Of a stretch of DNA of 64,000 nt, positions 11,140-24,060 are shown piece after piece. Below the pieces are notes generated by a model, which was given only the letters and a program-made list of their open reading frames with translations, was not told the origin of the DNA and ran no database searches. The stretch is from Cryptomeria japonica (lineage: Eukaryota > Streptophyta > Pinopsida > Cupressales > Cupressaceae): the NCBI RefSeq assembly GCF_030272615.1, contig NC_081415.1:375487392-375551391 (forward strand). Direction: 5' to 3'. The number at the start of each line of letters is the position of its first letter. Positions within the stretch are counted from its first letter, which is position 1. Position numbers and translations under genes: made by a program.

Positions 11140-14100
11140 TTACCTAGAAACTTGTAGCCGGTTATGTACAATCTGAAAAATGTCTACCAAAACCAAGTTA
11201 ATACCTTGCATAAACTTAGTACTGTCAGAAATTATAGTCTCTGTCTGCCAGATCATACTGGTGAGATAATGCATTTGTTGCTCCGGTGATTTGTCCCCTT
11301 GAATAGTTGCCTTGGCTAGCTCATTCTGGTGTTTTAACAAATTGTCCAATTCAGGACCAAGTTTATTCTTTAACTCTCGGGTTTTCATTCTCAGCCTTGC
11401 CTTTTTCCCTTTCCAACTTCTCAATCTTCTCTTCATAAATTGCCATGTCTTGATCCAAAATTGATGTAAGTTCTGAAGAACCCATCATATTGTCAGCAAT
11501 GTCATCAATTTATTTATGTGTCTTCTTTATTTGCTCATCAATATCTTCTATTAAATGTTGTGGTTTGCATGCTTCCTTGTACAATTCCTTGTATTCCAGA
11601 ATGGTGGAATTAAGTGCCGGTAACAAAGAATCAATCTATCATGTACAGTCCTTTATTGTTTTGTCAAATAAATTGTCCTTCTCCTTATTTACCCTTGCCT
11701 GAATGGTCCCCTCATTTATCTTATCTACAGTTTGAATATTAAAAGAAATGAATTTGGACAATGTGTCCAATTTACCTATAGACCCAACAATCTGATCAAC
11801 CTTGCACGTCGGTGCAATCATCTGCAAAATTGGTAAAGAATCATCAATAGTTTAAATGCTAAGGCATTGCATTCTGTTATCTTCTTAATGGAATCCAATA
11901 ATACATTAGTGACATTTGTCATTCTGTAATATGCAGTTGATGTATTGGGAGAAGTGCTAGGTACTGCAATAATTTTCTTCTCTTCTCCAGATACCTATCC
12001 AGTTACCTTAATCACTTTTGCTTCCTTGCTTCCATCCTTAACCTCTTCTTTATCCACTTTTTCTTCTTTATTATCATTCTTGTTTTCATTCTTATTTTCA
12101 TTCCCTACCGATTCAGATACATTATGTTCTTGTTCCTTTTATGCTTTTGTCGGTATCTCAATGTTCTCCTAATTGTCAACAGTGTTGACCGGTGACTCAG
12201 AGATCTGAATATTTGTAGCTTCATCTTTCTTTTCCTCTGCAGTTTCTTTATCCAACACAATATTGATATTATGAGTGTCAACATTCATGATGAATAGAAT
12301 GTCTGACTCGGGATCGACATTATCTACTTTTTACTTCCTTTGACTTATCTTCTCTAGGCTCATTTTGCATTTTTGTCGATGCCTCTGATACTACTGGTGG
12401 GGTGTCCTGGGCCGATGGCGGTAAGTTGTCCTTAACTGTAATATCCAGTATATTGCCAACCTTACCCTTACCCTTATCTGTCTTCTAATATACTTTTGTA
12501 AATGATTTATCAATTTTCTGTCTATCTTTCTCTTCTTTCTTCTCCTTCTCAAAAAAAATATATCCCATTTATTAGTTGTTTCATCTGCAATATCTTTTAC
12601 TCTGCCGACCATAAGACTAACTTGTCGGTGACCACTCACAAAAACAGTTTTGTTAGCTTCAGATATTAAGTCATCTATTTCTTGCTTTGAATTAACAGGA
12701 CGAACGGATAACAGTGCCTCAACCTTCAATTTCTTATCCAGCTCCATAACGGACATTCTCTTTGCTTCAAGTCTTAGGTATAAATCATTAGGAAGAACAT
12801 CTACAACTTTAATAAGAACTTTCTTATATATATCAAGGTACAAAATAATACTTTCCTCAATAGTATCCTTATCTGAATCCTTGAAAGAATGATAAAACTT
12901 ATTAACATTACTAATATTTCCTTCTTGAGTTATTTCATTTACCAACTCTTCCGGTAAAAGAGTATCCAGTTCCTTTTGTTTTGGTTTTTTCTTTGGTGTG
13001 ACTTTCTTCTTCTGACCATTGGGCTCTCTCACAGCCTATCGTTTCTTTCCAAGTGTTCTTGCTTTCTTTGGAGATGGAGCAGGTGCCAATGAGGGTTTTC
13101 TTTTCTTTTTCTCCACCCATTTGAATTCAGTTGCCTTACCACTGTCAGAGTCAGATGAGGTAGCCGCAGGAGAAATATGTGCTACCAGTTGTTGTTCTGC
13201 TTTTCTTTCTTGTTCAGCAACACCTTTCATCGGATCTAGTTTCAATAAGCCCTTCTTAACAATTTCTACAAACTTCAAAGCATCTTTTATTTCTTTTTCT
13301 CTTTTCTTCCTTTGCTGCTGCATAGCAACACCACTCTCTATAGTTTGAGCATTACCAAATATCTCCTCTGTCGGTTCCGGTGGAGCATCTAGGAGTATTT
13401 TAGCATATGAATCCAAGATGTGTGAATCCACCTCATAGCCCATCTATGTTATCTAGACAGTTCTAGGTGTAACTGCCTCCATCTATACTTCATCTCTTTT
13501 TATCACAAAGCATATTTGTTTGTCATATTTGTCTACAATGCTTTAGGGAGTCCTTTCCCTTTGCCTCATTTTTGCTTGAAAATTATTGAAGTACTATTTT
13601 ACCAGTTTGTCACTATCTAATCCCATGCCGGTAATTGTCTCCTTTATCTATTTTCCAACATAAATATCATAGGCAAAGTCCTTGTGTCCAATACCGGGAA
13701 TCACCTTTGAGAAATAAAACATTAAGCACACAATCAGGTTCCCAAACTTGAAAGTTCCCTTCTTGTCACCTTTGATCTTGTGCAAATTTTCCAACAGTTC
13801 ACCTATCAACCATTCACAGATGTCAATTTTAGCATTATTCATAATCATCTCCTTAGGCACTATGAATGCAGGAACTTGAAACAAAATTCAACCTATTAGT
13901 GTGAGCAACTTTGTATCCAATGACCATACTTGCATTTTTAACATTTTTGTCAGTTATATCACTAACCCTAAGTGATTTGTTGTCAAATGTAGCTCTGGTT
14001 AAGCTCATAACCTCTTTGTTTGGAATTTTCTCTTTCTTATCAGGCCTAGTACCGGTAGAAGGTAAACCAGTAATAGCCTTAATTGCTTCCTTAGTGATCT

Positions 14101-14652
14101 TGAAAACTAAATCTAACCACAAAAATTCTCCGTGAACTCTGCTAAGAACATAACAGATAACCTCATCTAAGAATTCAGGCATGTGAAGGATGTCAATGAA
14201 TCCTAAATCCTCAACAATCTTGTGTTCTGGTTTAACTACACCTTGTTTGTTAGCAATAATATTTATGAACATATTCTTTAAATCTTCGGACCCTAAATCT
14301 TCGATGTTACAGTGTATGTATACGCCTTAGGGTCTTCAGCAAATGCGACTACCTTCGGAATTTTTGAAAATGCACCAATGAAGTCATCCAACTTAGCTAT
14401 CTTAGGGATGATTATGAAGATTGGTCTAGGTCGTTTGACATTTTCCACAATAGTAGGGTTTGCAATGAATTCAGGAATAGAAGATGGAGATGCCATGTCA
14501 TAAGATAAATAACTTTTAACTGAAAAACCTTGGATGCCTTGAAAATCCTTTGCTGCTTTGCTTGCTGAATGCTGGTGCTCAATTTTCATGCTCTTTGAAT
14601 GCTTGAATGCTTTGGTAAGTTGAAATGAGAAATTCAAGTGTTTTATAACCAA
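11140..14652 (-). pseudogene. Extra ORF downstream of gag, decayed, unknown function
   Basis: Consecutive - strand open stretches (14,652-14,293; 14,272-13,853; 13,884-13,648; 13,443-13,036; 13,032-12,391; 11,827-11,639; 11,436-11,140) read as one long protein broken by frameshifts and stops. The likely start is the ATG at 14,496-14,494 (MASPSSIPEF), ~380 bp after the gag stop. The N-terminal ~250 residues look globular (for example HGEFLWLDLVFKITKEAIKA and ITGLPSTGTRP). The middle is charged, with basic clusters such as KKKRKP and KKARTLGKKR that could be nuclear-localisation signals. The end is lysine/glutamate-rich and probably coiled coil. It occupies the place of pol but has no RT or integrase motif. 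A distant link to putative plant-transposon domain proteins is possible but not shown. Confidence 0.6.
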
Positions 14653-14871
14653 AAAGTTAACTTACAACCACAATAAATACTTCATCGGGGAAGTGAATAC
14701 TCAACATATGTGCCTGTAAAGAAGAAATATAACTTCTTACCACCGAGGGTAAATGCATGATCTTCAATTAGTTTCCTTACCTCTAAGGATTATTCCTTAG
14801 TTAAATGAAGAATCTCTTGTCGGTGTAGGATTGCCCTGTTCTGTCGGTGCAGAGACAAATTCATCATTCCT

Positions 14872-15734
14872 CTAATCTCTCTTCCCGATCCATTGTTTAG
14901 TGAATTCTTGCTTGATTTCATTTACCTTTTCTTTGCCTTTGTCATTAGATCCTTTATTGTTTTCCGGTACACTCTTGCTTCTACAAAATTTTGTAATATG
15001 CCCAATCTTGTTACATGCATAACAAGTTACATTGTTTCTCTGAATAGCTTTTCCATAACCTTGACCGGTTTGAGTTCTGCATTGATTAAATAAATGTCAA
15101 AATCTACCACAAACATAAAATTTCACATTCATTTTGCAATTGTCTAAGTTATGACCATTTTTATTGCATTTGGAACATTGACCGATGGATGAGTTTGGAT
15201 TCTGATTATTCCTAAATCTGCACTGATTCGCTCTATGACCAAATTTGTTGCAATTCAAATGTTTCCCATTAAATTTATAAGCATTAGGTTGCCTTACCAA
15301 TTTGTTGTGATCATGATTGTTTGCAGTCCCAAAACTTTCTCCATATTCAAATCCAAGTCCAATTGTTTCTCCATCAGGTTTCTGACTTTTCAGCATATCA
15401 TCAAGCTTGTTTGAACTCTTCTTGAATTTCTCTTTGTATTCATTTGCAGCGACCAACTCACTTGTCTCATTAGTTATTCTTTGTCATGTTGCATGTGAAT
15501 CAAATTTGTTTTAAGCATATCATTTTCATAACTAATCCTTAGAGATTCATCTGATCTTTCATTAAGTCTTCTGGCCAAATCTTCTACATTCCTCTTTCTA
15601 TCTTCAATATCCTTGCATAATCTCGTGGTTAAATCTTGCATCTCATTCTTCATGTTACTGTTCTCTTGTCTCAGTTTCTCTACAATATCTCTAAGAGTTT
15701 CCTTTTCTTCATCATCTTGATTTTGTAATTGCAC
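14872..15734 (-). pseudogene. gag: gag with coiled coil and four CCHC zinc knuckles
   Basis: The first ~85 residues (15,734-15,474) are a heptad-rich coiled coil. After a frameshift, 15,456-14,872 carries four CCHC knuckles: CNKFGHRANQC, CSKCNKNGHNLDNC, a third at CGRF where a TGA replaces the next codon before HLFNQC, and CYACNKIGHITKFC. Repeated knuckles after a coiled coil are typical of some plant Ty1/copia gag proteins. The protein would bind element RNA in the virus-like particle. It is broken by at least one frameshift and one stop. Confidence 0.75.
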
Positions 15735-15759
15735 ATGTGTTGGCCCACTTGTGGTCCAC

Positions 15760-18109
15760 CCAATTGAAAATTTTTAAGTCGGGCCCCTCTAGTTGTGTAT
15801 CATGTCTCCATAGACTTTTTCCCTTTAAAGTTTTGTGTTAAATTCCAGTTAAGTGAAAAAGAATATCTTTAAAAATCTCTAAACCATTGAACCCCCTTGA
15901 ACCAGTTCAATCAGGTTCATTTAGTTCAATCAGGTTCATTCAGTTCAATCAATTTCAAAAGTTCAATCGGGTTCAAAATGGTTCAAAGTAGTTCAACAGG
16001 TTCCAAAAGTTCAAGCAGTTCTCGAGCAGTTCCCTAAGTGTAAGAGTTCGGAGCACAAGGTTTACCATATACCACCAGCACCGTTAGTTGTAAAGATTAT
16101 CAAGAAAATTGAGTTTGAATAGGAAAGAGACTTTCATTTGGATGAATAGCAAGACACTCAGTTGCAAATAAAGCGACCCCACTTAATATCAAGAAAGAGA
16201 ACAACTATGGCTCGCACAGATGTTTAACATTTTATCATGCCTTCTTCTTCATAGTTGTCACATTTTTCAACTATGGGATGTGGTGATATTATAATGAATT
16301 CAAATTGGTCCCGTATTGTTATGTTGCTGATCATACCAATAGTTTTTTTTTCAGTTTGCTTGTATAGATCAATGAAATCAAGGAGTTGCCAAGACACACA
16401 TAGCTCTTGCACTACAAACAATATCAAGTCATTTTTTTTTATGTTTAAGAGATACAATCAGTGGATAAATTTGGTCAACCAACAAAAGTTTGGAAGAGGG
16501 ATATTGATTCACCATTTATTCAGGCAACAATTGATTATTTTTCCCAGAGGATTGTGCAAGAGTTAGCACGAAGAATGTTTATAATTTTCAATGCAACCTG
16601 TAATTATAAATTTTCTGAGATAGCAAAATTAGTCTCTGTGCAAAGGGCATATCTCTCACTTCAATCATTGGATCATGCTAGATTTCGGATATGTTTTATA
16701 AAATTTTAATAAGTTCTCACCAAAGAAATTGTGGAAATTCAATCTGGTCTGCAAGATACACTTAACAGAATACAAGTCTAGAACAAAGAACATTTCCTGA
16801 TTGTTTTTGTGACAGAACAACCGTCATATCTCGGGGAGCATATATTTTCATTCCACCGTTGGATTTTTCCCATTTTTGGATATGTTGTGCATAGGCAAGT
16901 TGCGCACGGTTCCACCAGAGCGATTTGGTTGACTAAGTGCGAGTCTGTCCAACGTGATCAACATCAACCGAGTTTATTGTCTTCAAATATTAAGTTATAA
17001 TGTTTTCAGATTAAAACATTATGATAAAGATTATATTGAATCCAAGAAAGTGTTTAAATAATACACATCGAATATGAAAGAGATGAAAGAGTGAAGACAA
17101 TTATTATATCCAGTTGTCAGCATATGATATGCCAGGATTAAGTTTTTGGAACCGAAAGTGTCTCACTGAGAGAAAAAGAAGGATAAATATGCAAAAGAAA
17201 GGGAAAAAGGGGGTTAGAACAATAGACTTAGAGTTTTTAGAAAATTTTATTTTGGCTGAAGGAAGTGATCAGTTTTTCCAGAATTTGAAATTGGAAGGAA
17301 CTTATGTGTGTATCTTTGTGTCTTTGTTGCATGGAATATACATATAAAGATCATGTGCATTTTGAGGTTTTAAATCTTTGAGTTTGAATCCATGGAGTAA
17401 TATTTCTTTGCAAATATTAATCCAGTCAAATTGTCTGTGATCATTTTTCTGATGGTGAATACTATTATTTATCTGGGGCTTCTTTTCGTGTTGTTTAGAA
17501 AGATATTTAGTTGAAAAGAGACTTTGCTTCTCTTGTTTATTTTATGAAGTGCTGAAATCAGTGTTATTGAACTTTGCTTTGATTACCTTCGATTTTCGAG
17601 GCGAAGCATCTTGTAGAAAGTTATTCTGAAATATTTACATATTACTTGGCCTCTCATCTAAGAATGAAGTAGGTAGCCTTATGTGCTTTCAGGTTAAAAG
17701 CATATCAGTTTATTTAGTTAGACTATTCCCTGAATAACTAATGGAGGGAGTTGTACCTATCTAAAATTTAGAGGGAAGTGATGCATGTCACAATTACCCA
17801 ACTGTGTAGTTGAACTTTTGTTTTTCAAAGAGGGTAACAGAGCTTTGAATCAATTCAAAAAAGAGAAAAACAAATCTGTTCACTAACAACATGTAATTTT
17901 TTTCTCTTATTTTTTGCTATAACTAGTTTTTCTTGAAGTGCTTTGATAAATTCCCAAGCAGTTCTGAGGTCATCTTCCAGTTTGATATTCTTCAATTTTT
18001 CTGCATGAAAATCTTCAAGAGCTTCTTCCAACTGTTGTCTCAAACTTTCCATCGGTACCGGTTTCAAAATCTACCTCAAGTTGTTAGGCTTCTACAAATA
18101 GAGGACTAG
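15760..18109. other. Untranslated leader of the LTR element, with + strand open frames
   Basis: This is the ~2.3 kb between primer site and gag. A short - strand coiled-coil frame lies next to the LTR (18,067-17,855). Near 15,900-16,020 there is a run of GTTCAA-type short repeats. On the + strand, opposite to the element, lie several frames (16,255-17,347), one containing DKFGQPTKVWKRDIDSPF, that could be captured foreign sequence. I do not recognise it. Confidence 0.4.
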
Positions 18110-18121
18110 GCTCTGATACCA
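18110..18121 (-). promoter_or_regulatory. Primer-binding site, initiator tRNA-Met
   Basis: On the - strand it reads TGGTATCAGAGC, complementary to the 3' end of initiator tRNA-Met, two bases inside the LTR edge at 18,124. It fixes the orientation of the element. Confidence 0.9.
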
Positions 18122-18123
18122 AT

Positions 18124-18992
18124 TGTTAGATGCTAGGTTAGTCCCAAAGACACTGAGAGGGGGGGGGGGGGTGAATTAGTGTCTAACTGGTAGATGAAAG
18201 ATTTAAACTTGTTTGCAACTTTATAACCCAAATTAATATATCGGTAAGCAAATAATAATGTAGCAAAGAGAAACAAAAGAATAAGCATCAATGCACACCA
18301 TAACACATATATTTTTGGCAAGGAAACTCGGTAGGGGAAAAACCTCGATGGGATTTGTGACCCACAATATTTACTCACTGGACAATATGAATAAATATTA
18401 CTTAGTACAATGGGGGTCTGCACATGCAGGAAGGCCAACTGCCTAGAGCTCACTGCTCAACAACAAAATGGAGTCCCACTGACTAAATTTGGATGGTTAA
18501 ATCCAATGACAATGTACTACTCAAAATAGCATCTGCAATGCTGGATTCAGTACCGGTTTAAGCTCTATCTGACACCTCTGCCATAAACCTTGCTTCGCTC
18601 TACTCTGCTCTTATTCGCTCATAAGATAATTACATCAAAATGCATATATAGTTATTCGCTCTCATATACTGCTTATATACATACCTAATTACATTTCAAA
18701 ATGACCTATGAGATCTCATACATGTATGAGTCTTTACAATACATCATGTCGGCTATACAAACATATTTAAAATACAATACATTTCGCATAAATAATATTA
18801 TTTCCAAGTCGGCTTGGACTGTCGGTATAATATGTTGTCGGTGTAACTGGATGCCGGTGTGAATAACCTTTGTTGTAACTATTGGTGCCGGTAGGTAAAA
18901 TCTATTGCCGGTATAGCCTAAGAACCATGTTACCAGTTGGTTGCCATCAATGAAATCATCAACCATTCTCATCTGAGTGTATAATCCAAACA
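18124..18992 (-). repeat. 5' LTR of the gag/extra-ORF element
   Basis: 869 bp, near-identical to 10,085-10,952, followed by TSD AAGGA at 18,993-18,997. Confidence 0.85.
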
Positions 18993-18997
18993 AAGGA

Positions 18998-20152
18998 AGC
19001 TTTTCTTAAGGGTCTTGAGTCCTCCTTCCTTTGTATTTAGTTTTCTTTCTTTGGAGAGAATTTTTTTCCCATAGGGTTTTCTCTTTTGATCCATTTGCTA
19101 GAGATTTTTTTTGTACACGAGCACCTGGTAGGGTAGAGGCTAAAGCTAAAATGAAATGCTTGAATGGAAATGTTAAATTGAAATGCTTATACCTTTAAGA
19201 GATAATGCAATGCTCTTTAAATAAGTCCTCCAAGTGTTGATGCAATACATGATGGATCATCACAAATCCATTATGAAAACATTATTGAAGACAACCTCGT
19301 TGTAGCTTGATGCTCCTTATACTCATATCTACTCTTGAAGCAAAATATTTTCTCTTGAATTGTAGAGATGAGATGATATGAGATAATTAAATGAATTAGA
19401 GGTGATATCTTATATAGGGATCTCAAGATTGTATTTTAGACTGACTTAATGGTCATGTCCCAAATTTCCAATTTTGAGACCAAATTTGGTAATGTTAAGG
19501 CTAATACATTACTCTCTTTAAATTTTCTGCCAAAAAACGTCATTCACTTACAAGTATTGCTAGTGCATTAATAAAATACGACTCAATTTTTTGGGGAAGC
19601 AAGATAATAGGTCCTTAATATTAGATTTGGAATTTATATTTGGATTGATGGCATTTAAGTAGGAAATAAATTGCCTTGAGATTCAAAATAGGATAGAACA
19701 CAAATAAGATTGAAATGATATAGGAAAAAGGGCACACTAAGGGCTCAAAGAGGAGTGTGAAATTGTAAAAGGTTATAATTTATGGCACTAGAGGACAAAA
19801 TAGAGAAAATTTTATATCAATCTTCATATGTCATTTGGATCCAACCATGAGGTTACTTTTGTCTCAAGATGGATATTTGTGAAAATTTCCCTACAAATCC
19901 TTTATATGCAAAAGCCCATTCTAGGAAATCTTTTCTACCCAAATTTGATCCAAACCCCAAAGATGGAGTAAGCCCAACAAATCTACAAAAACCAAAAGTG
20001 CAAATATTTAATACGATATTTGTACAATGTGTCCATACCTTGTAATCTCTTAGAAATAACTTGCATAGCTAGAACTCAACTTTGCACTAGATCTACTCAA
20101 AATAGGATTATAACAAAATATGGAATCTCACAACTTCCACACTCATGATATT
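18998..20152. other. Unassigned, possible internal sequence of a decayed copia-like element
   Basis: No gene seen. The presence of a - strand primer-site-like sequence at 20,153-20,164 suggests this may be the leader side of a decayed LTR element, but no coding motif supports it. Confidence 0.3.
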
Positions 20153-20164
20153 ACTTTGATACCA
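20153..20164 (-). promoter_or_regulatory. Primer-binding-site-like sequence of a decayed LTR element
   Basis: On the - strand it reads TGGTATCAAAGT, 8 of 8 with the start of a Met-tRNA primer site and then diverging. A TGTTAAAAACC start consistent with an LTR edge begins at 20,167. The LTR's other end and its partner were not found. Confidence 0.4.
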
Positions 20165-20166
20165 CT

Positions 20167-22460
20167 TGTTAAAAACCATGTACAATACTCACATACTAAA
20201 TCCATTTCATACATAACCTCATGGGAGAAAAAAATGCTTACAAGATTTTATGAAATAATCTTAATGCATAGATCAAATAGACAAGCCACAAGATAACACA
20301 CGATATACCCTAGAAAAAACCCTCAAGTGGGAACAATTTAACCTCCAAAAGTATCCACACTGCATCTATTATTCAACAAATAAATAATACATGAACTTAT
20401 AGAGTTAAAATGAATAATTTTGAAACATCAATCCTCTCAAATGTATCTTCCATGTGTCAAAGAATGAATATACACATCCCATTCCATGTTTCACATATGT
20501 ACTCATAAAAAAGACTCAATATTATGATAGCCTACTCACCCAAATTACCTTAACAACTAAACATGTACTTTCTTATATAGATTCAAGCTCATAGAAATAC
20601 AACCAAATGATAAGATAAAATCATGTGCCTCAAACCTATGAGAACACAAAACCATTGACCCCACATTTCCTTTTTGATACATGAATTACACATATTTCTC
20701 CAATTAATTGTTCGATAGCTTGCACACAAATAAAATAGCCAACCCAATGTTATTATACAACTTTACAAGTGGAGCCAAATAATTATCTACAATGGTAAAT
20801 CAAATCCCCTGGATGCACCACAACTAAATAATTATATAATTACATAATTATAATAAATCAACTTATGAAATGGTGTATAAAACTTAATCCTAACCTAAAT
20901 AGGGAAAGCAATACCTACTACATAGATATTTTTAATTTTCTCTATTTTCGTACCTTTTTGTCAATATTTTGATAGGTCCAAGGCACACTCCATTGCGGGT
21001 ATGATTTATCACTAGAGGGTTTCTATTGTTAGTGTTTGCACTCAAACCCAAGAGCCAATGTGTAGAAAATTCTTCACACACAAGAGAGAAACAACCTTCG
21101 AGATGCTATTCCATGAAAGAAAAGATGAATTTAAGATGTACAAATGTACGAAGGCCTTGTTTATAAAGGCAAGAGTAGAAGAGAAGGGAGAACAAGATCT
21201 TGACATGCTTCTCAATCTCAATGGAGATTAGGTATAGTCAACAACTACTCAAATACCTAATTAAATGCTAGTTAGGCTAATGTAAGACCATAAATAGTGG
21301 AAACTTTTTACACTAACCGCCCCTCATCACTCCCTCCCCCCAATTGCAACTTAGGGTAAAACCATGCAATATGATATGCATTATGAGTCCCAGCAAAAAA
21401 TCCTTGTTAGGTACCCAGGTGCAACTACAATGCAATGCAATGTCTCACAAACAGAGAATAGAGGAGAAAAACCCAATGAGAGAGAACTCCTCTCTAAAAG
21501 TGAAAACATTAAGGGCTAAGAAACCTCCAAAACAATGTCCTAAAAGCATGACCATGAAGAACATCACCAAAGCACAAAAAAAATTGTAGACATGCATTGC
21601 ATGAAGACTGATATGGTTCTATAATTGACAAACCTCCTCTGAAATAGATGATGATTAGGATCAAGAATACAAAAATCTACATGCGTTCCCCAAATGAGAC
21701 TACTTGAACAATGATTAGACGGAAACAACTGCAAAAAACATATGCTAATTGAAAAATATAGAAAATACAAGAAGCTACATGAATGTTACTAATCAACAAA
21801 TGAAATTGAAAATATAGGTGCAATAGTCTGAAGAACCATAATCAATAAAGGACGAAGGTTGCCTCCACAAAACATGAATGCACGAGTGTCTCAACTCACT
21901 CTAAAAGGAACCAAGGAAGCATTAGCATGAACACTATAACAATCGCCATAATGCTGACTAGCAAGAGTCATGAGGGTTCATTGAAATTGTATGTTACTAA
22001 GGAATGCATGAAGGAAATGATACAACATCTGAAATGACCAAAAAATAATATCAAAAATTGAAGAAAGGGTATGCACCAAAACTATAGACATGCATGAGGC
22101 AAAAATCCTAAAGATCCTATATATGTTGTCGCGGGATGTCATTGGACAAAGTTGTGATTGGAAAATAATAAAGGCACTATACAACCCATGATGACACTTT
22201 ATAATACATTGCAATGAGTACAATAAGATGGCACAACATTTGTGCAAAATACCCAAAAGATATGAATGTGACATGAGATCTCAATGCATATACAAAAGAA
22301 AGTTCTTAGAAAATATGTTCAAACTTATCTATAAGGATAAAAAATTAAAGAAAAATCTTCCTTAAATGTTCTATAAGGTTATATCACAAAGTTGGTGTAG
22401 CAGGTTTAGAATTAGGGCCTTGAATGCTAATTATGCCTTTGTGTTTGGTAACATTGCATT
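20167..22460. other. Possible LTR remnant, then unassigned sequence
   Basis: The first several hundred bases may be an LTR of a - strand element (see the primer-like site). Beyond ~21,000 I see only A-rich sequence with short chance frames and no recognisable motif. Confidence 0.3.
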
Positions 22461-22469
22461 CGGATTATT

Positions 22470-24060
22470 TTTATTTTATAATAAAATTATTTACATGGTT
22501 ATGTGCCTCACTGATGTAATTTATGACATAGTCATAGTGAGAATTGGTATAATTTATACCATCACCAAATTTAATGACTTTTCCTTTATCCTTTTTATGC
22601 TTTGGGAAGTGATTTATTAACATCTCATAGTCAGAGTTACCAAAAGGGGTGTGTCTGCCAACTGTAATTTTTCCATCATCAATAAGGCATTGCATCAAAT
22701 TTTAGAGCCGACTGTAACTATTAGTTTTGTGTCCCTTGTGTCTACGATACTCAAAAAAGTGATTGTCATTCCACCATGAGGATTTGACTTGTGGATTATA
22801 CTCTCTTATTTTTAGTAGTGTAATAAGATCATTTTCAAGAAGTTCCTTCAATGTTTATTAAAGTGACTATTCTAATGGTGTAAAGTTTCTTTTAGGAAGT
22901 CTCTTTAATTTTCTTTTCTCTTGTCTCAAGATGAACCTTTAAGGTTATGAATGGGTGATAAGGTTTTAGTAGTTTTCACATCAACAACTCCATCATTAAC
23001 CACATTCTTATTTTTAGCCCAAAAGGGTGTCCTATTGTTTGAATTTGATCTTGTCTTGTGATCTCGATCATTATTTATCTTGATAGTGCCATCATGAATA
23101 AGGGTTTGTTCAATTAGAAATCCTATGTCTATTAATTTATCAAAGGCGTCTAAACATTTAAAGAAAAGTTATTTTCCAATGTCCTTGTTCAAATTTTGAC
23201 AAAGGAGATCAACTAGTTGTTTGTTAGGAATGTTGCAAGGTTCTCTTTTGGTCAAGTGTCTCCATCTGTGTAAAAACAAGACAAAGGATTCTCCTTATTT
23301 TTAGCCCAAAAAGGTGTCATGTTGTTTGAATTCGATCTTGTCTTGTGATCTATAACATTTTTTTATCTTGATAGTGCCATCATGAATACGGGTTTGTTCA
23401 ATTAGAAATCACATTTCTATTACTTTGTCAAAGGAGTCTAAACATTTAAGCAAAAGTTATTTTCCAATGTCCTTGTTCAAATTTTGATAGAAGAGATCAA
23501 CTAGTTATTTGTCAGAAATGTTGTAATGTTCTTTTTTGGCCAAGTGCCTCCATATTTGTAGAAATGAGACAAAGAATTCTCCTTATTTTTGTTTGGTATT
23601 AAAGAGGTTTGTCATGGTCACTTCATGTTCATAGTTATAATCATAATGTGAAATAAATTTGTCAGCCGATTCTTGAAAAGACTTGATAGTTGGTGGTAGT
23701 TGTGACAACCATTCCATTGTGCCTCCTCCAAGACTACGAGGGAATAATAGATCATAAGGTATTTTTAATCAATAACAATTTCCAATTTAGTGGCTCAAAA
23801 TTCTCTCAAGTGATCCTTAGGATCCCCTTTTCCTCTATATTTATCAAGTTTTGGTATCTCCTAATGACTAGGAAAAGGTGGCATTGGAATGCTTGGATCA
23901 AAAGGATAGGGACATATATCCTCAATAGAAAAATTGTGAGATGATGTCTTATTTTTCATGAGAGTGTCCAACTCTTGTTTTAATTCTCTAAGTTCATCCA
24001 AAATAGGATCATTTGTAGGTGTTGGCTTTGATGTCTATCTGAAACATTTGTAACATGGTT
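22470..24060 (-). pseudogene. gag: Tat-like Ty3/gypsy gag, decayed
   Basis: On the - strand, pieces match the gag of the giant element in this window in the same order: EIPKLDKYRGKGDPKDHL (~23,860), PRSLGGGTMEWLSQLPPTIK (~23,730), NLFNTKQK (~23,610), then a segment ending FYQNLNKDIG, then a knuckle-like block (~22,720) FEYRRHKGHKTNSYS followed by MQCLIDDGKITV. In the giant element the last block is CDFHRNKGHNINNC; here both cysteines are lost. Many stops and frameshifts separate the pieces, and one part is tandemly duplicated (23,016-23,585). No LTRs or pol were found for it. Confidence 0.7.
23016..23585 (-). repeat. ~283-bp tandem duplication inside the decayed gag
   Basis: Copy 1 (about 23,016-23,298) and copy 2 (about 23,299-23,585) share long blocks such as TTTGAATT.GATCTTGTCTTG, TTGATAGTGCCATCATGAAT and TTATTTTCCAATGTCCTTGT. 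Confidence 0.75.

Larger units (their letters stand above)
10085..18992 (-). mobile_element. Complete LTR element with gag and an extra ORF, no pol seen
   Basis: Near-identical LTRs (10,085-10,952 and 18,124-18,992) start TGTTAGAT and end CA on the + strand. They are flanked by the 5-bp duplication AAGGA (10,080-10,084 and 18,993-18,997). Transcription runs on the - strand: a Met-tRNA primer site follows the 5' LTR at 18,110-18,121 and a purine tract precedes the 3' LTR at 10,953-10,966. Inside are a ~2.3 kb leader, a zinc-knuckle gag (15,734-14,872) and a decayed ORF (14,652-11,140). I find no reverse transcriptase, RNase H or integrase motif, so it is non-autonomous. The gag layout resembles plant Ty1/copia gags; lineage is inferred. 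Confidence 0.85.

Noticed and set aside
12650-13348. + strand serine-rich frames inside the - strand element
   Set aside because: Shadows of the lysine/glutamate-rich - strand ORF.
18110-18121. tRNA gene signal
   Set aside because: The TGGTATCAGAGC sequences here and at 59,958 are primer-binding sites next to LTRs; no cloverleaf surrounds them.
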